This document shows positions 43,428 through 52,224 of a stretch of 64,000 bases of DNA, piece after piece. The notes beneath the pieces are model-generated. The model saw only the letters and a program-made list of their open reading frames with translations, searched no databases and had not been told where the DNA came from. The DNA is from Paenibacillus herberti. GTDB taxonomy: Bacteria > Bacillota > Bacilli > Paenibacillales > Paenibacillaceae. Position 1 is the first letter of the stretch. Every line of letters begins with the position of its first letter. The position numbers and the translations under genes were made by a program. The DNA lies in the NCBI RefSeq assembly GCF_002233675.1, contig NZ_NMUQ01000001.1, positions 2,024,063-2,088,062 on the forward strand, given 5' to 3'.

Positions 43428-44507
43428 CTATTCCGGAACTTTAGGGTCTTCCAATGGGTAATATCCTTCTGGATAATATGAATCCCATATATTTAACAGT
43501 GGATCTACACTTGTTACTTCGACCTTCACCGTGCCTGCCTCATAGTATCCACCCTGTTCCTTGGCTCCAATATTCAGCTGTAGATGGGTTCGATTGTTGA
43601 AAAAGAGGGCAAAGCTTAGTGTATACTCTCCCGGCTGCATAACCGGTAATTGTATAATTTCGTTATGGACAAAGTCTCCTGTTAACCAAGAATCCGTTGC
43701 CGCTTGTAAGGGGAACTCATGAGCTATATTCCCTTTCACTAGCTTCACCCATAGGCTAAAATCATCATAAATGGTGGAGATGCCCGTATTAACAAACCAG
43801 AAGCGAAGCGGCAAGCTGCCATTGCTGGATACTGTTTCTGGATGGGTCAGCCTCCGCAAAGCAAGGTTATATCCCAGCCCCGCGTTGGAGTTGGCATGAC
43901 TTGCGTGCCATCGGTACGCCTCGCGTCTAATATGAGGACCACAACCATCATCGGTTACATGAAGGACAACCGGACTTCCCTTCCAAACATGCTGTAGGTT
44001 TTGTTTAGCGAATGCCTCACAGCATCTCATCCAGTTCTCTTCGTTGCACTTTACTAACAAGCCAAATCTACGGCCATTTAAGTAACGAATTAATATATCA
44101 TTATGCAAATCAGCAAGGAGGTTCTGATGCTCAAAAGAATCGATATAAGCATTCCATTCCTCCTTGCTGTCAGCCAGAGTCGAGATTACAACGCCAACCA
44201 ATCGCCCTTCTGAATCGATATAGCTCCCGACTTTTCTTATAAAAGCTGCAAAACAGTCACTGGGATGATCTTTTACCCAAAGGGGAATATCCGGCTGGAG
44301 TACAAGTACTGGATTGGAGGCTGCAAGGAGAGCTTTCTCAATCTCCTGGAGCCGATATACCCCTCTCGTTGGCTCAAGCTCTTTCCATGAGCATGTTACA
44401 TATTGGAACTGTCCATTTTTTTGATGATTTTCATTGCTAGGCAATGGATGAGGTCGAATTTTTATCGTTTTATACTTTTCGTAGTTTTCAAGCGAATATC
44501 TCCCCAT
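43428..44507 (-). CDS. DUF4832-like protein (short paralogue)
   Basis: The 359-residue cytosolic protein has a TIM-barrel-like first part (YVTCSWKELEPTRGVYRLQE resembles GH42-type entries, then LVLQPDIPLWVKD) and a C-terminal beta sandwich (PLRFWFVNTGISTIYDDFSL, GEYTLSFALFFNNR, EGYYPLEDP). The ending YYPEGYYPLED parallels DGYYPMGTVVIERG of the 45826 protein, so the two are diverged paralogues. I see no obvious acid pair of a glycosidase in this copy, so it may be binding-only. GGGAGGCAATTGG precedes the ATG. Confidence 0.65.
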   Translation of the reverse strand: MGRYSLENYEKYKTIKIRPHPLPSNENHQKNGQFQYVTCSWKELEPTRGVYRLQEIEKALLAASNPVLVLQPDIPLWVKDHPSDCFAAFIRKVGSYIDSEGRLVGVVISTLADSKEEWNAYIDSFEHQNLLADLHNDILIRYLNGRRFGLLVKCNEENWMRCCEAFAKQNLQHVWKGSPVVLHVTDDGCGPHIRREAYRWHASHANSNAGLGYNLALRRLTHPETVSSNGSLPLRFWFVNTGISTIYDDFSLWVKLVKGNIAHEFPLQAATDSWLTGDFVHNEIIQLPVMQPGEYTLSFALFFNNRTHLQLNIGAKEQGGYYEAGTVKVEVTSVDPLLNIWDSYYPEGYYPLEDPKVPE

Positions 44508-44519
44508 CCAATTGCCTCC

Positions 44520-45818
44520 CTATAAATGGCTGTCAACGGTTTCAGAGAAATCTTCCATATCTGCGGCTGTTATATAAGGCATGTTTCCTATCCCTTCAAT
44601 CTCTTCCTTCAATACAATCATGCTGATTGTATTGAACCGGGAGCCATTGCCCATATACGTCCAAGCTGCCTTTTGCAAAGAGGTCGTAAATCGTTCCGCA
44701 TGATCACCGGGATCTCCCTCTCGGTTTTTAAACAACTCATAACGCAGCATGCCATCTCCATCAAAGGTTGGATAATTATAAAACTGTCTTTGAACGAGCA
44801 CGATATTGCTTTTTTCATTGTCCAAGAGAAGTGATAACTTAGCATCGTACAGCCAGCTTGCACTCCAGAACCCTTTGATAGGTATCTCAGCGAAATATTT
44901 GGAAAATAGATCGACGGCCATAGCCATAGAGTTCTTTAGCCTCTCTGGTGTATAACCGGGCCCGGCCGGGATATGGAGCGCTAACAAGATATCTCCACTT
45001 TGCAAAACCGGATTCCAATCCCTCTTGTTTATAACTGTCGTTGTTCTTTCGGTGAATCCCATAGGATTGATTCGATTGGCAGTGATCGCATCGTCAGTTT
45101 CTTCCCAAGCCGATAGGAACGGACTGCGATGATCAAACACCTCATTAATTCCATCCCGTTGCCCATCACTGCGGAACTTTAATCCGCCATGCTGAAGCGC
45201 GATAACTTGTTGCGTTTGCACATGACGATAAGCCGTAAATTCATCATCGAATCGATGCGGGATAAACAGGAAACGATCCAATCGGAATATCGAACAGGTA
45301 TAGAAATTCATATCCCACGGAAAGTCCTGCACTTTACCATCGCCGTGTAAAACTAATTTTTCGAGTTGGCCCTTGAGAGGTTGATGCGGTATGTTCTCGT
45401 AATACATTTTGGGAAAGCCGCGCTCCTCCAACAATTTCATGGAAGGAGCAACACACGCAAGCAACAAGAGAAATGAATATAAGTCGCTATGCTGCCCCAT
45501 GCATCCCGGAGTCATATTTGTATAAAAGCTTTCATCACAGCGCATACGCGCTGTGCACATATCCTGGACTAAAAATTGTGTAAAACGAAATAAAATTTCA
45601 TCATTTTCAATAGCTTCAAGCCCGTTAACAAGCAACTGCCCTGTATGCTCAGGAATTTGATATTGAGCCAAAATAGTAGACAGAAACTCGCGTGGAATTA
45701 AATGGCTATTTTCATTTAATTGATAACGCTTACATTTATTCTCTAAACCTTCGGGCAAATAATCAAAATTGCAGTATTCAGCCGATTTTTTAAAATCCAG
45801 CCGAACTTCCTTATCCAT
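44520..45818 (-). CDS. two-domain acyltransferase-like protein (NAT_N/NAT_C type)
   Basis: The 432-residue cytosolic protein resembles proteins with an N-terminal helical domain and a GNAT-like C-terminal domain, labelled acyltransferase domain-containing: FLSTILAQYQIPEHTGQLL early, then RFDDEFTAYRHVQTQQVIAL, SGDILLALHIPAGPGYTPER, KGFWSASWLYDAKLSLLLDN and SNIVLVQRQF. The HIPAG and SWL segments are what I recall from that family. AAAGGGGATAA precedes the ATG. Within a sugar operon it might acylate or deacylate a sugar. The substrate is unknown. Confidence 0.6.
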   Translation of the reverse strand: MDKEVRLDFKKSAEYCNFDYLPEGLENKCKRYQLNENSHLIPREFLSTILAQYQIPEHTGQLLVNGLEAIENDEILFRFTQFLVQDMCTARMRCDESFYTNMTPGCMGQHSDLYSFLLLLACVAPSMKLLEERGFPKMYYENIPHQPLKGQLEKLVLHGDGKVQDFPWDMNFYTCSIFRLDRFLFIPHRFDDEFTAYRHVQTQQVIALQHGGLKFRSDGQRDGINEVFDHRSPFLSAWEETDDAITANRINPMGFTERTTTVINKRDWNPVLQSGDILLALHIPAGPGYTPERLKNSMAMAVDLFSKYFAEIPIKGFWSASWLYDAKLSLLLDNEKSNIVLVQRQFYNYPTFDGDGMLRYELFKNREGDPGDHAERFTTSLQKAAWTYMGNGSRFNTISMIVLKEEIEGIGNMPYITAADMEDFSETVDSHL

Positions 45819-45825
45819 TCGATGT

Positions 45826-47160
45826 TTATCCCCTTTCGATGACTACTGTTCCCATTGGATAATATCCGTCCGTATAACCTTCAATCGCAAGTTTTATATT
45901 ACCAATTTCTTTTACACCGGTTTCGATGCCAATCTCCAACATGTACTCTCCTGCAGCAGCCTCGCTCGGTATGGAGAAGCTTTCTTCCCACGCAATATCC
46001 TCATCCGGCCGCCATTCCCTTATATCTTCTTTGCTATAAAGCGTATATATCCCGTTCTTGCCTCTTAGCCTCAGCACAAGCGGATATTGGTTATAGATCG
46101 GAGCAACCCCCACATTAGCCCATAGAGAAGCAATGTCCAGCTCCCCGCCCGCCTTAACTTCGGAACTATAAGTGAATTTTCTTAATTCATATCGATATCC
46201 CATCTTCTTCAGCCAGCGTTCAATATTATCTTTCCATGGCTCCGGAACGGTAGTCCCTTTGTTGTTAAAAGAAGAAATATGCCACTTGAGTGTTTCCTCA
46301 ATGATGTACTCAATATCCCAGCCCTGAATATGCCAATCATTCATATGCCAGCAAGCTTCAAATAAAATCGGCGCTCTCTGCCAGGCGTCAGCCATTTGAA
46401 AGTTCTGTATATTTTGAGGATAAAAATCATTCATATGCGACCATTCTTCTCCATGAAAACCACCCATATCTCCTAAACAATCAACGCGGAAGCCTACTTT
46501 GGCTCTTCTGTCCTTGATAATCCTTGAAGACAGCGGATCATGCAAAAGTGCTTGAAGCGGTGTTGTTTTAAATCCATCTAGATAGGCGTCTGTAATGCGC
46601 TGAATTGACTCTGGCTGCAGGAACTCCGTACCTCCGCCTTCCCCCCATGCACCTACAATTGTCAAATCAATAGAGCTAATAACGGGATGACCATCGTACT
46701 TTTCGGCAAAAGCACTAATAAAGTCGGACCAATACTCCACATAACGTGTTGTATGGGGATCTACTCTCCAGAAGGGAAATTCGGGCTCCTCTGGAACTTC
46801 TGTTCTGAACCACTCGGGAATATCATCCTCTTGGTTTAGTGCATATGGCGAACATCGTACTACAGCTGTACAACCCAGGGATTTGGCGTAATCCAGCTTC
46901 TGCTCTAACACTTCCCATCGGTATTCACCCTTGGCAACTTCTACATCTCTCCAACGTGCACTGCAAAAATAGACTTTACTATCGGGATGATTGTACGTTC
47001 TGCTGTCTTGCGTAAATTTATACTTCTCTACCTGTTCCCCACGATTGTCATACACATCGTCTACGTCGCTCATCAGCCCAGGTGCTGTAGTAAAACCAAT
47101 GCCAGGATTCGTTATTAAGTCATCAATGATCGCAGGGTATACCGTAACTGCTTTATTCAT
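45826..47160 (-). CDS. DUF4832-type putative glycoside hydrolase
   Basis: First gene of the operon. The N-terminal two thirds look like a GH42-type barrel: TNPGIGFTTAPGL, VYFCSARWRDVEVAKGEYRW, VISSIDLTIVGAWGEGGGTE with a Glu at the usual acid/base place, and APILFEACWHMNDWHIQGWD with a second Glu. The C-terminal 110 residues are the DUF4832 beta sandwich (SLWANVGVAPIYNQYPLVL, GEYMLEIGIETGV). No signal peptide, so it acts inside the cell on an imported sugar. GGGAGCTGATAAGGC precedes the ATG. Activity is inferred from the fold. Confidence 0.75.
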   Translation of the reverse strand: MNKAVTVYPAIIDDLITNPGIGFTTAPGLMSDVDDVYDNRGEQVEKYKFTQDSRTYNHPDSKVYFCSARWRDVEVAKGEYRWEVLEQKLDYAKSLGCTAVVRCSPYALNQEDDIPEWFRTEVPEEPEFPFWRVDPHTTRYVEYWSDFISAFAEKYDGHPVISSIDLTIVGAWGEGGGTEFLQPESIQRITDAYLDGFKTTPLQALLHDPLSSRIIKDRRAKVGFRVDCLGDMGGFHGEEWSHMNDFYPQNIQNFQMADAWQRAPILFEACWHMNDWHIQGWDIEYIIEETLKWHISSFNNKGTTVPEPWKDNIERWLKKMGYRYELRKFTYSSEVKAGGELDIASLWANVGVAPIYNQYPLVLRLRGKNGIYTLYSKEDIREWRPDEDIAWEESFSIPSEAAAGEYMLEIGIETGVKEIGNIKLAIEGYTDGYYPMGTVVIERG

Positions 47161-47212
47161 GCCTTATCAGCTCCCAACCATGTCTACTCTACAGTGAACA
47201 ACACCCGAATTT

Positions 47213-47392
47213 TGTTACGTGGATTGTTACGTTAAATAATGATTTGTTTAGTAATTCATGGTGCAATTATACCACTTTAATTCCATGCTGCAAGCCAATT
47301 TTAAAAAATTTAAATGTTTAGTTCACCTGACATACTACCTTATCCGTATGGTACTATATAGGTTAATACGCCTGTTACGTTTATGTATTAAC
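47213..47392. promoter_or_regulatory. divergent control region with TGTTACGT repeats and a dyad
   Basis: TGTTACGT occurs at 47213, 47225 (12 bases apart) and 47373. The third copy lies inside an eight-base perfect dyad, GTTAATAC (47362-47369) and GTATTAAC (47385-47392). The region, 47161-47477, separates the seven-gene operon from its LacI-type regulator and probably holds both promoters. Confidence 0.55.
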
Positions 47393-47477
47393 GAACGGCT
47401 AGGAGCGTTTACGCAACAAATCTCGTTCACAGCGTATCATGACCGCTATTAGCCTATTAAAGGAGCTGTACCTATTT

Positions 47478-48500
47478 ATGAGTACGATTAGAGATGTTGC
47501 CAAACTAGCAACCGTGTCGACGGCTACTGTATCTAGAGTTTTAAACAACGATACAACCTATAAAATTACAGATAAAACCCGTGAAAGAGTTTGGCAGGCT
47601 GTTACACAGCTTAACTATAAACTTACTTCAAGTCCTAAACGTCAAGCAGGGGCCAAGGATGATTCTACTTCGCAGACAACTATCAAAATAGGTTGTGTAT
47701 TAAGCGTTACAAAAAATAAATATAATGATCCCTATTTTATGTCTATATTATCCGGTATCGAGGAAAGACTGCTTCATACGGGGCATTCGATTGCCTTTAT
47801 TCGTACGGGGCCTGAATTGGATGATAAAAAAATCTTGTTTAATACTTTTAATGAATCAATAACGGGCCTTATTATTATGGAGTCCTTAAAAAGCGAAACC
47901 TATGAATACTTGCGCAATCAGGTTCCACATATCGTAGGCATTGATACAGAACGTGGTGAAATCGACAATGTAGGTTATGACCATTACAATGTTGCCTCTC
48001 TGGCTGTTAACCATTTGATCGAAAAAGGCCATACGAATATTGGATTTATCGGTGGAAGCGCCGCTTCGAGCAACTTGAAAGAAAGCAGGCGTTATCGCGG
48101 CTACTACTCTAGCATGCATGCTGCCGGATTGTCCGTAAATCCCGATTGGGTTATTAATTGCTTTTGGGACGAGGATATTTGTACCGAAATAGTTAATCAT
48201 TTATGTCAAACAAATAATTTGCCAACTGCTTTTTTCGTTGCGAGTGATTTAATGGCTATGGCGGCCCTTAACAACTTGTATAACAATGAGATCTCGGTGC
48301 CGGATAAAGTAGCTGTTATCGGTTTATCCAATATTGAAGTATCTAAATACTCTAATCCACCCCTAACAACAATTGATGTGCCAACCAATGAAATCGGGAT
48401 CGTAGCTGTAGATCTTTTGTTAGACCGTATTAACAGAAATAGCATGCTTCCTAAGAAGGTCATTTTACCTACGCGTTTGATCGAGCGGAGCTCAACTTGA
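47478..48500 (+). CDS. LacI family regulator
   Basis: N-terminal LacI HTH: STIRDVAKLATVSTATVSRVLN, hinge near residue 50, then a periplasmic-binding-protein-like core (IKIGCVLSVTKNKYNDPYFM, SLAVNHLIEKGHTNIGFIGG, ELTTIDVP-like end). I place the start at ATG 47478, the usual LacI beginning; a longer open frame from 47439 adds unusual residues. AAAGGAG lies upstream at a longer than usual distance. It is divergent from the seven-gene operon and likely represses it until the sugar is present. Confidence 0.88.
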   Translation: MSTIRDVAKLATVSTATVSRVLNNDTTYKITDKTRERVWQAVTQLNYKLTSSPKRQAGAKDDSTSQTTIKIGCVLSVTKNKYNDPYFMSILSGIEERLLHTGHSIAFIRTGPELDDKKILFNTFNESITGLIIMESLKSETYEYLRNQVPHIVGIDTERGEIDNVGYDHYNVASLAVNHLIEKGHTNIGFIGGSAASSNLKESRRYRGYYSSMHAAGLSVNPDWVINCFWDEDICTEIVNHLCQTNNLPTAFFVASDLMAMAALNNLYNNEISVPDKVAVIGLSNIEVSKYSNPPLTTIDVPTNEIGIVAVDLLLDRINRNSMLPKKVILPTRLIERSST

Positions 48501-48570
48501 GGGGAACTGTTGGACCGAATTAATTCGACGTTGGGGGCGTTCCAGCTTCGTGGCGAACCCGGCTTTCAGC

Positions 48571-48612
48571 GTGGTTACAAGTAGTCCATCGAGTGGAACA
48601 CTTGTAGTCCAC
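48571..48612. other. imperfect hairpin in 48501-48690 gap
   Basis: GTGGTTACAAGT and ACTTGTAGTCCAC can pair with a small bulge around a 17-base loop. There is no T-run. The gap also holds CGAATTAATTCG (about 48515-48526). No gene is evident; it may be the end structure of the upstream LacI transcript. Confidence 0.35.
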
Positions 48613-48690
48613 GTTGATTAAGCTCGGTCAGTAAAAATTCAATCAAGAGAGCGTTGTCAAACTTGAACCGTTAAGATAAGATAAAAGCAT

Positions 48691-48792
48691 AAAGTTAAAG
48701 GGCTTTAACTTTCATTAGTTCGCGCAGCGAGTTTCACTGTTATAATTTTAAGTTACTCTTTTTTTACATAAAAGTTTAAGCGGTTTAACTTT
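48691..48792. promoter_or_regulatory. paired LacI operators flanking a promoter
   Basis: Two 22-base sites of the same design lie 80 bases apart. The first is perfect: AAAGTTAAAG, two bases, CTTTAACTTT (48691-48712). The second is AAAGTTTAAG, two bases, GTTTAACTTT (48771-48792). Between them is TATAAT (48741-48746). The spacing and sequence fit a LacI-type repressor that loops DNA over its own promoter. Confidence 0.75.
48717..48753. repeat. dispersed 36-bp repeat, copy B
   Basis: This copy of the 38615 repeat has one mismatch in the hairpin core (CAGCGA-gtt-TCACTG) and an extra TA that creates TATAAT. It therefore contributes the -10 box of the promoter between the two operators. Confidence 0.55.
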
Positions 48793-48818
48793 TGATTTAG
48801 ATCGGAGGCGGCCCTGAA

Positions 48819-49832
48819 TTGAAGCCGAGTATTTTTGATGTCGCCAACAAGTCCGGCTTGTCCGTTGTCACGGTATCCCGTGTGCTGAACGGCTCCGGTA
48901 ATGTTCGGGAGAGGAATCGCCTAAGAGTGCTGGCAGCGATGAAAGAGCTGGATTACCGCCCCAATGCTGCGGCTCAGTCTCTTGCCAAAGGTAAAACCGG
49001 AGTCATCGGCCTGCTGATTTCTACGCTGCAGGATTCCGTGTTTGACGCAATCGTCAAGGAAGTGCATGACGAGTTGGCCGAGCACGGCTATTTCCTCGCC
49101 TTGTCGGTATCCCCTAGCGATCGCGAGCCGGGCAGCAGCTTTTTGATGGAGAAGGATCGGGTTGACGGCATCATCGTCCTTTCCCCTACTTGGGAGGACA
49201 CATTGGTGCCTGAGCTCCAGCAAAAGGAAATTCCCTATGTGATTATCGACAATCAGAATCCAGCCTATGATAAGTCGGCGATTGAGGTTGGACATTACTC
49301 CGGCGGATACGCCGCAGGTCAGCATTTGGTCGAGCTCGGTCATACTTCCATCGCACATCTTAGCGGCCCCGCCGCCTATAAAAGCACGATCGATCGCATG
49401 AACGGTTTCCTGAAAGCTCTTGCCGATAGTGGCCTTGATCCCCTGTTTATAGAAGAAGGCCCCTATTCAATGGAGACTGGTTATAACGCAGCAAAGAGAT
49501 GGATTAACGAGGACCGACTTCCCGAAGCCGTCTTCTGCGGTGACGACTATATTGCAGTTGGCGTCTTGAATGCGCTCCAAGAGGCTGGTCTGTCTGTGCC
49601 GCGCCATCTGTCGCTCGTCGGTTATGATGACCAGAATCTGGCTACTCTCTTCCGTCCGATGTTGACTACTGTCGCGCAGCCGGTGCTGCCGATCGCGCGC
49701 AGCGCGGTAAAGGCACTGCTTGCGCAATTAGAAGGAAAGCCATCTCCTGAGCCGGTCGTACTACAACCGGAGCTTATCGTAAGGCAAAGCACCGCGCTAT
49801 CCCAATCCTTTTCAAAGGAGAGTCCACTATGA
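48819..49832 (+). CDS. LacI family regulator of the GH4 operon
   Basis: HTH at the N-terminus (SIFDVANKSGLSVVTVSRVLNG), hinge RPNAAAQSLAKG, and sugar-binding core with GVIGLLISTLQDSVFDAIVK, SLVGYDDQNLATLFRPMLTT. The start is TTG 48819, with GGAGGCGG upstream. It heads an operon with a BadF-like kinase (ATGA overlap) and GH4, and two operators flank its own promoter, so it is very likely an autoregulated repressor for a phospho-beta-glucoside or chito-oligosaccharide pathway. Confidence 0.9.
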   Translation: MKPSIFDVANKSGLSVVTVSRVLNGSGNVRERNRLRVLAAMKELDYRPNAAAQSLAKGKTGVIGLLISTLQDSVFDAIVKEVHDELAEHGYFLALSVSPSDREPGSSFLMEKDRVDGIIVLSPTWEDTLVPELQQKEIPYVIIDNQNPAYDKSAIEVGHYSGGYAAGQHLVELGHTSIAHLSGPAAYKSTIDRMNGFLKALADSGLDPLFIEEGPYSMETGYNAAKRWINEDRLPEAVFCGDDYIAVGVLNALQEAGLSVPRHLSLVGYDDQNLATLFRPMLTTVAQPVLPIARSAVKALLAQLEGKPSPEPVVLQPELIVRQSTALSQSFSKESPL

Positions 49833-50836
49833 GCTATTACCTTGGCGTTGATGCCGGGGGAACAAAAACCTTCACCCTTATCACGGATGTCGAAGGACGG
49901 CCGCTCGGCAAAGGAACAGCCCAGAACGGCAATCACCAGAATGGATATGAAGACGCGCGGGGCAATCTGGATACCGCCGTCTCCCAAGCGCTCAGCGAGG
50001 CTGGCCTCAGCATTGCTGATGTATCACATGCCTACTTCGGCTTGGCTGGAGCTGACCGGGCAACCGATTTTGACATCCTGCATCCGCTCATCCAGAGCAT
50101 CGGCTTCAAAAATCGTTATACGATTGTATGCGACACGATTATCGGATTGCGTGCCGGAACACAGCATCCTTACGGGGTGTCGGTCATCTGCGGCACCGGC
50201 GTCAACTGTGCAGGCACAAATCCGCAGAGTGAGACCTATCAATGTGGCGGCTTCAGCTATATGTACGGCGATTACGGCGGCGGCGGGGGATTATGTATTG
50301 AAGTCTTTCGCTCTGTTATACGATCCTGGGACGGCCGCGAAGAGCCGACGTTGCTGACCCCGATGCTGCTGGAGATGCTCGGCTACAGCTCTGTTGAGGA
50401 GATGTTCCACGATTATTTGGACCGCAACCTAAGCGTGCCTACAGATGCCGTTCGACTGCTTTTCCGCGCGGCTGCCGAAGGTGATGCTGTAGCGATCCGC
50501 ATTCTGAGACATCAAGGAGAGGAGCTGGCGCTCTCTGTCAAAGCCGTAATCGAGCGGCTTGGCATGGGGAACATTGCCTTTGATGTCGTCTTGGCTGGCA
50601 GTCTGCTCACTCGCGGCGATAGGGGCTGGATCAGTGGTCCCATCGCATCCACACTAAGTCGAATCGCACCGCAGGCAACTCTCGTCAAGCTCGATGTTGA
50701 GCCCGTTGTCGGCGCAATCTGGGGTGCTCTTGATGCTGACAAAGTGGAAATAACAACCGAGATGTACGCGCGCATGCGAGAATACCGAGAGTTCTGTGAC
50801 ATTCCGATAAACACTTCCAACGAAAAGAGGGACTGA
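49829..50836 (+). CDS. BadF/BadG/BcrA/BcrD ATPase family, GlcNAc-kinase-like
   Basis: Acetate/sugar kinase fold of 335 residues: YLGVDAGGTKTFTLITD is the phosphate-1 motif, FGLAGADRATDF and SVICGTGVNCAG are the phosphate-2 region, and YGDYGGGGGLCIEV follows. The closest familiar group is N-acetylglucosamine kinase. Its start overlaps the LacI stop by four bases. With GH4 next door it may phosphorylate a released amino sugar or glucose. Confidence 0.88.
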   Translation: MSYYLGVDAGGTKTFTLITDVEGRPLGKGTAQNGNHQNGYEDARGNLDTAVSQALSEAGLSIADVSHAYFGLAGADRATDFDILHPLIQSIGFKNRYTIVCDTIIGLRAGTQHPYGVSVICGTGVNCAGTNPQSETYQCGGFSYMYGDYGGGGGLCIEVFRSVIRSWDGREEPTLLTPMLLEMLGYSSVEEMFHDYLDRNLSVPTDAVRLLFRAAAEGDAVAIRILRHQGEELALSVKAVIERLGMGNIAFDVVLAGSLLTRGDRGWISGPIASTLSRIAPQATLVKLDVEPVVGAIWGALDADKVEITTEMYARMREYREFCDIPINTSNEKRD

Positions 50837-50838
50837 TC

Positions 50839-52143
50839 ATGGCAAAAAGCTTAAAAATCGCCGTTATCGGAGGGGGCTCCTCCTACACTCCAGAGCTGGT
50901 TGAAGGCTTCATCCGCTATTATGAACATCTGCCTGTTCGTGAGTTATGGCTCGTCGATATTGAGCCTGGGCTTTGGAAGCTCAATATCGTCGGTGAGTTG
51001 GCCAAACGGATGGTGGCGCGCTCCGGTTTACCAATCGAAATCCATCTGACGACCGACCGCCGCGAGGCAATTAAGGACGCGGACTTTGTCAGCATGCAAA
51101 TGCGAGTTGGCATGCTTGAAGCGCGCGGGCAGGACGAGGCTATCCCGCTAAAATACGGAGTCATCGGCCAAGAGACGACAGGGCCGGGCGGAATGATGAA
51201 AGCGCTGCGCACCATCCCTGTGCTGCTCGACATTTGCCGTGACATGGAGGAACTGGCACCGAATGCTTGGTTACTCAACTTTACTAATCCAGCTGGCATG
51301 GTCACTGAAGCGATCCATAAACATTCCACGGTCAAAAGCATCGGCCTCTGCAACGCTCCTATCGGGCTGCTCAAATGGCTGGCTGAAAAATACAACACGC
51401 CGACCAACCGCATCCACGCCGAATTCGTCGGCCTGAATCATCTGCATTGGGTCAGCCGTGTCCTCGTGGACGGCGTCGACCGCCTGCCGGAGCTGCTGTC
51501 TGGAGAAGACAGCTTCGCGGCCAAAAACGTATCCGGCTCCGACTTTGACCCGGAATTCATCGAGGGACTGCAGGCCTTACCGTCCTATTATTTGAAATAC
51601 TTTTACATGACGGATGCCATGCTCGCTGAACAACAGGCTGCCATCGCACAAAGCGGCAACCGTGCCGAAGTTGTCAAACGTGTTGAAAAGGAACTGTTCG
51701 AGCTGTACAGCGATCCCGATCTTCAAGAGAAGCCGAAGCAGCTCGAACAACGCGGCGGCGCTTATTATTCCGAGGCAGCCGTCAATCTAATGCGCTCTCT
51801 TTACAACAGTACAGGGGATGTGCAGACGCTCAATGTGCCAAACAACGGCATTCTCGCTTTCCTTCCGGATGATGCTTGCATCGAAGTCAACTGTGTCGTA
51901 ACTTCGGCAGGTCCCGTGCCGTTGCAGCTGACAGCGATTCCAGAGCCATCGCGCGGGCTTATCCAAGCGGTCAAAACCTATGAGGCGCTGACAATTAAAG
52001 CCGCTGTGACAGGAGACCGCAGCCTCGCTTTACAAGCGATGGTCCATCATCCACTCGTTCCATCCGTAAGTGTCGCCAAGGCGCTGCTGGAGGAAATGCT
52101 GGAGGCTAATCGAGCTTACTTGCCGCAATTTTTCCGTTCCTGA
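50839..52143 (+). CDS. 6-phospho-beta-glucosidase, GH4
   Basis: Family 4 glycosidases use NAD+ and a metal, usually Mn2+, and act by a redox-elimination route. Motifs: IAVIGGGSSYTPELVEG (NAD loop), LNFTNPAGMVTEA, GLCNAPIGLLKWLA with the metal Cys, and FVGLNHLHWVSRV with the metal His. The Ser-Ser-Tyr in the NAD loop and the length of 434 residues fit the 6-phospho-beta-glucosidase (LicH/CelF) branch. It starts two bases after the kinase stop with AAGAGGGA upstream. No PTS gene is nearby, so the phospho-substrate may come from the kinase next to it. Confidence 0.92.
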   Translation: MAKSLKIAVIGGGSSYTPELVEGFIRYYEHLPVRELWLVDIEPGLWKLNIVGELAKRMVARSGLPIEIHLTTDRREAIKDADFVSMQMRVGMLEARGQDEAIPLKYGVIGQETTGPGGMMKALRTIPVLLDICRDMEELAPNAWLLNFTNPAGMVTEAIHKHSTVKSIGLCNAPIGLLKWLAEKYNTPTNRIHAEFVGLNHLHWVSRVLVDGVDRLPELLSGEDSFAAKNVSGSDFDPEFIEGLQALPSYYLKYFYMTDAMLAEQQAAIAQSGNRAEVVKRVEKELFELYSDPDLQEKPKQLEQRGGAYYSEAAVNLMRSLYNSTGDVQTLNVPNNGILAFLPDDACIEVNCVVTSAGPVPLQLTAIPEPSRGLIQAVKTYEALTIKAAVTGDRSLALQAMVHHPLVPSVSVAKALLEEMLEANRAYLPQFFRS

Positions 52144-52166
52144 CCCGTATACAACCTCGTATGAGC

Positions 52167-52212
52167 AAAAAGTTTCCCAAACGGCCCAACACGCCGATAG
52201 GGAAGCTTTTTT
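52167..52212 (+). terminator. terminator of the GH4 operon
   Basis: AAAAAGTTTCCC and GGGAAGCTTTTTT pair with an inner CGGC/GCCG extension and end in a T-run. Located 24 bases after the GH4 stop. It may also serve the convergent hydrolase gene. Confidence 0.75.
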
Positions 52213-52224
52213 GGTGAGATAAGA

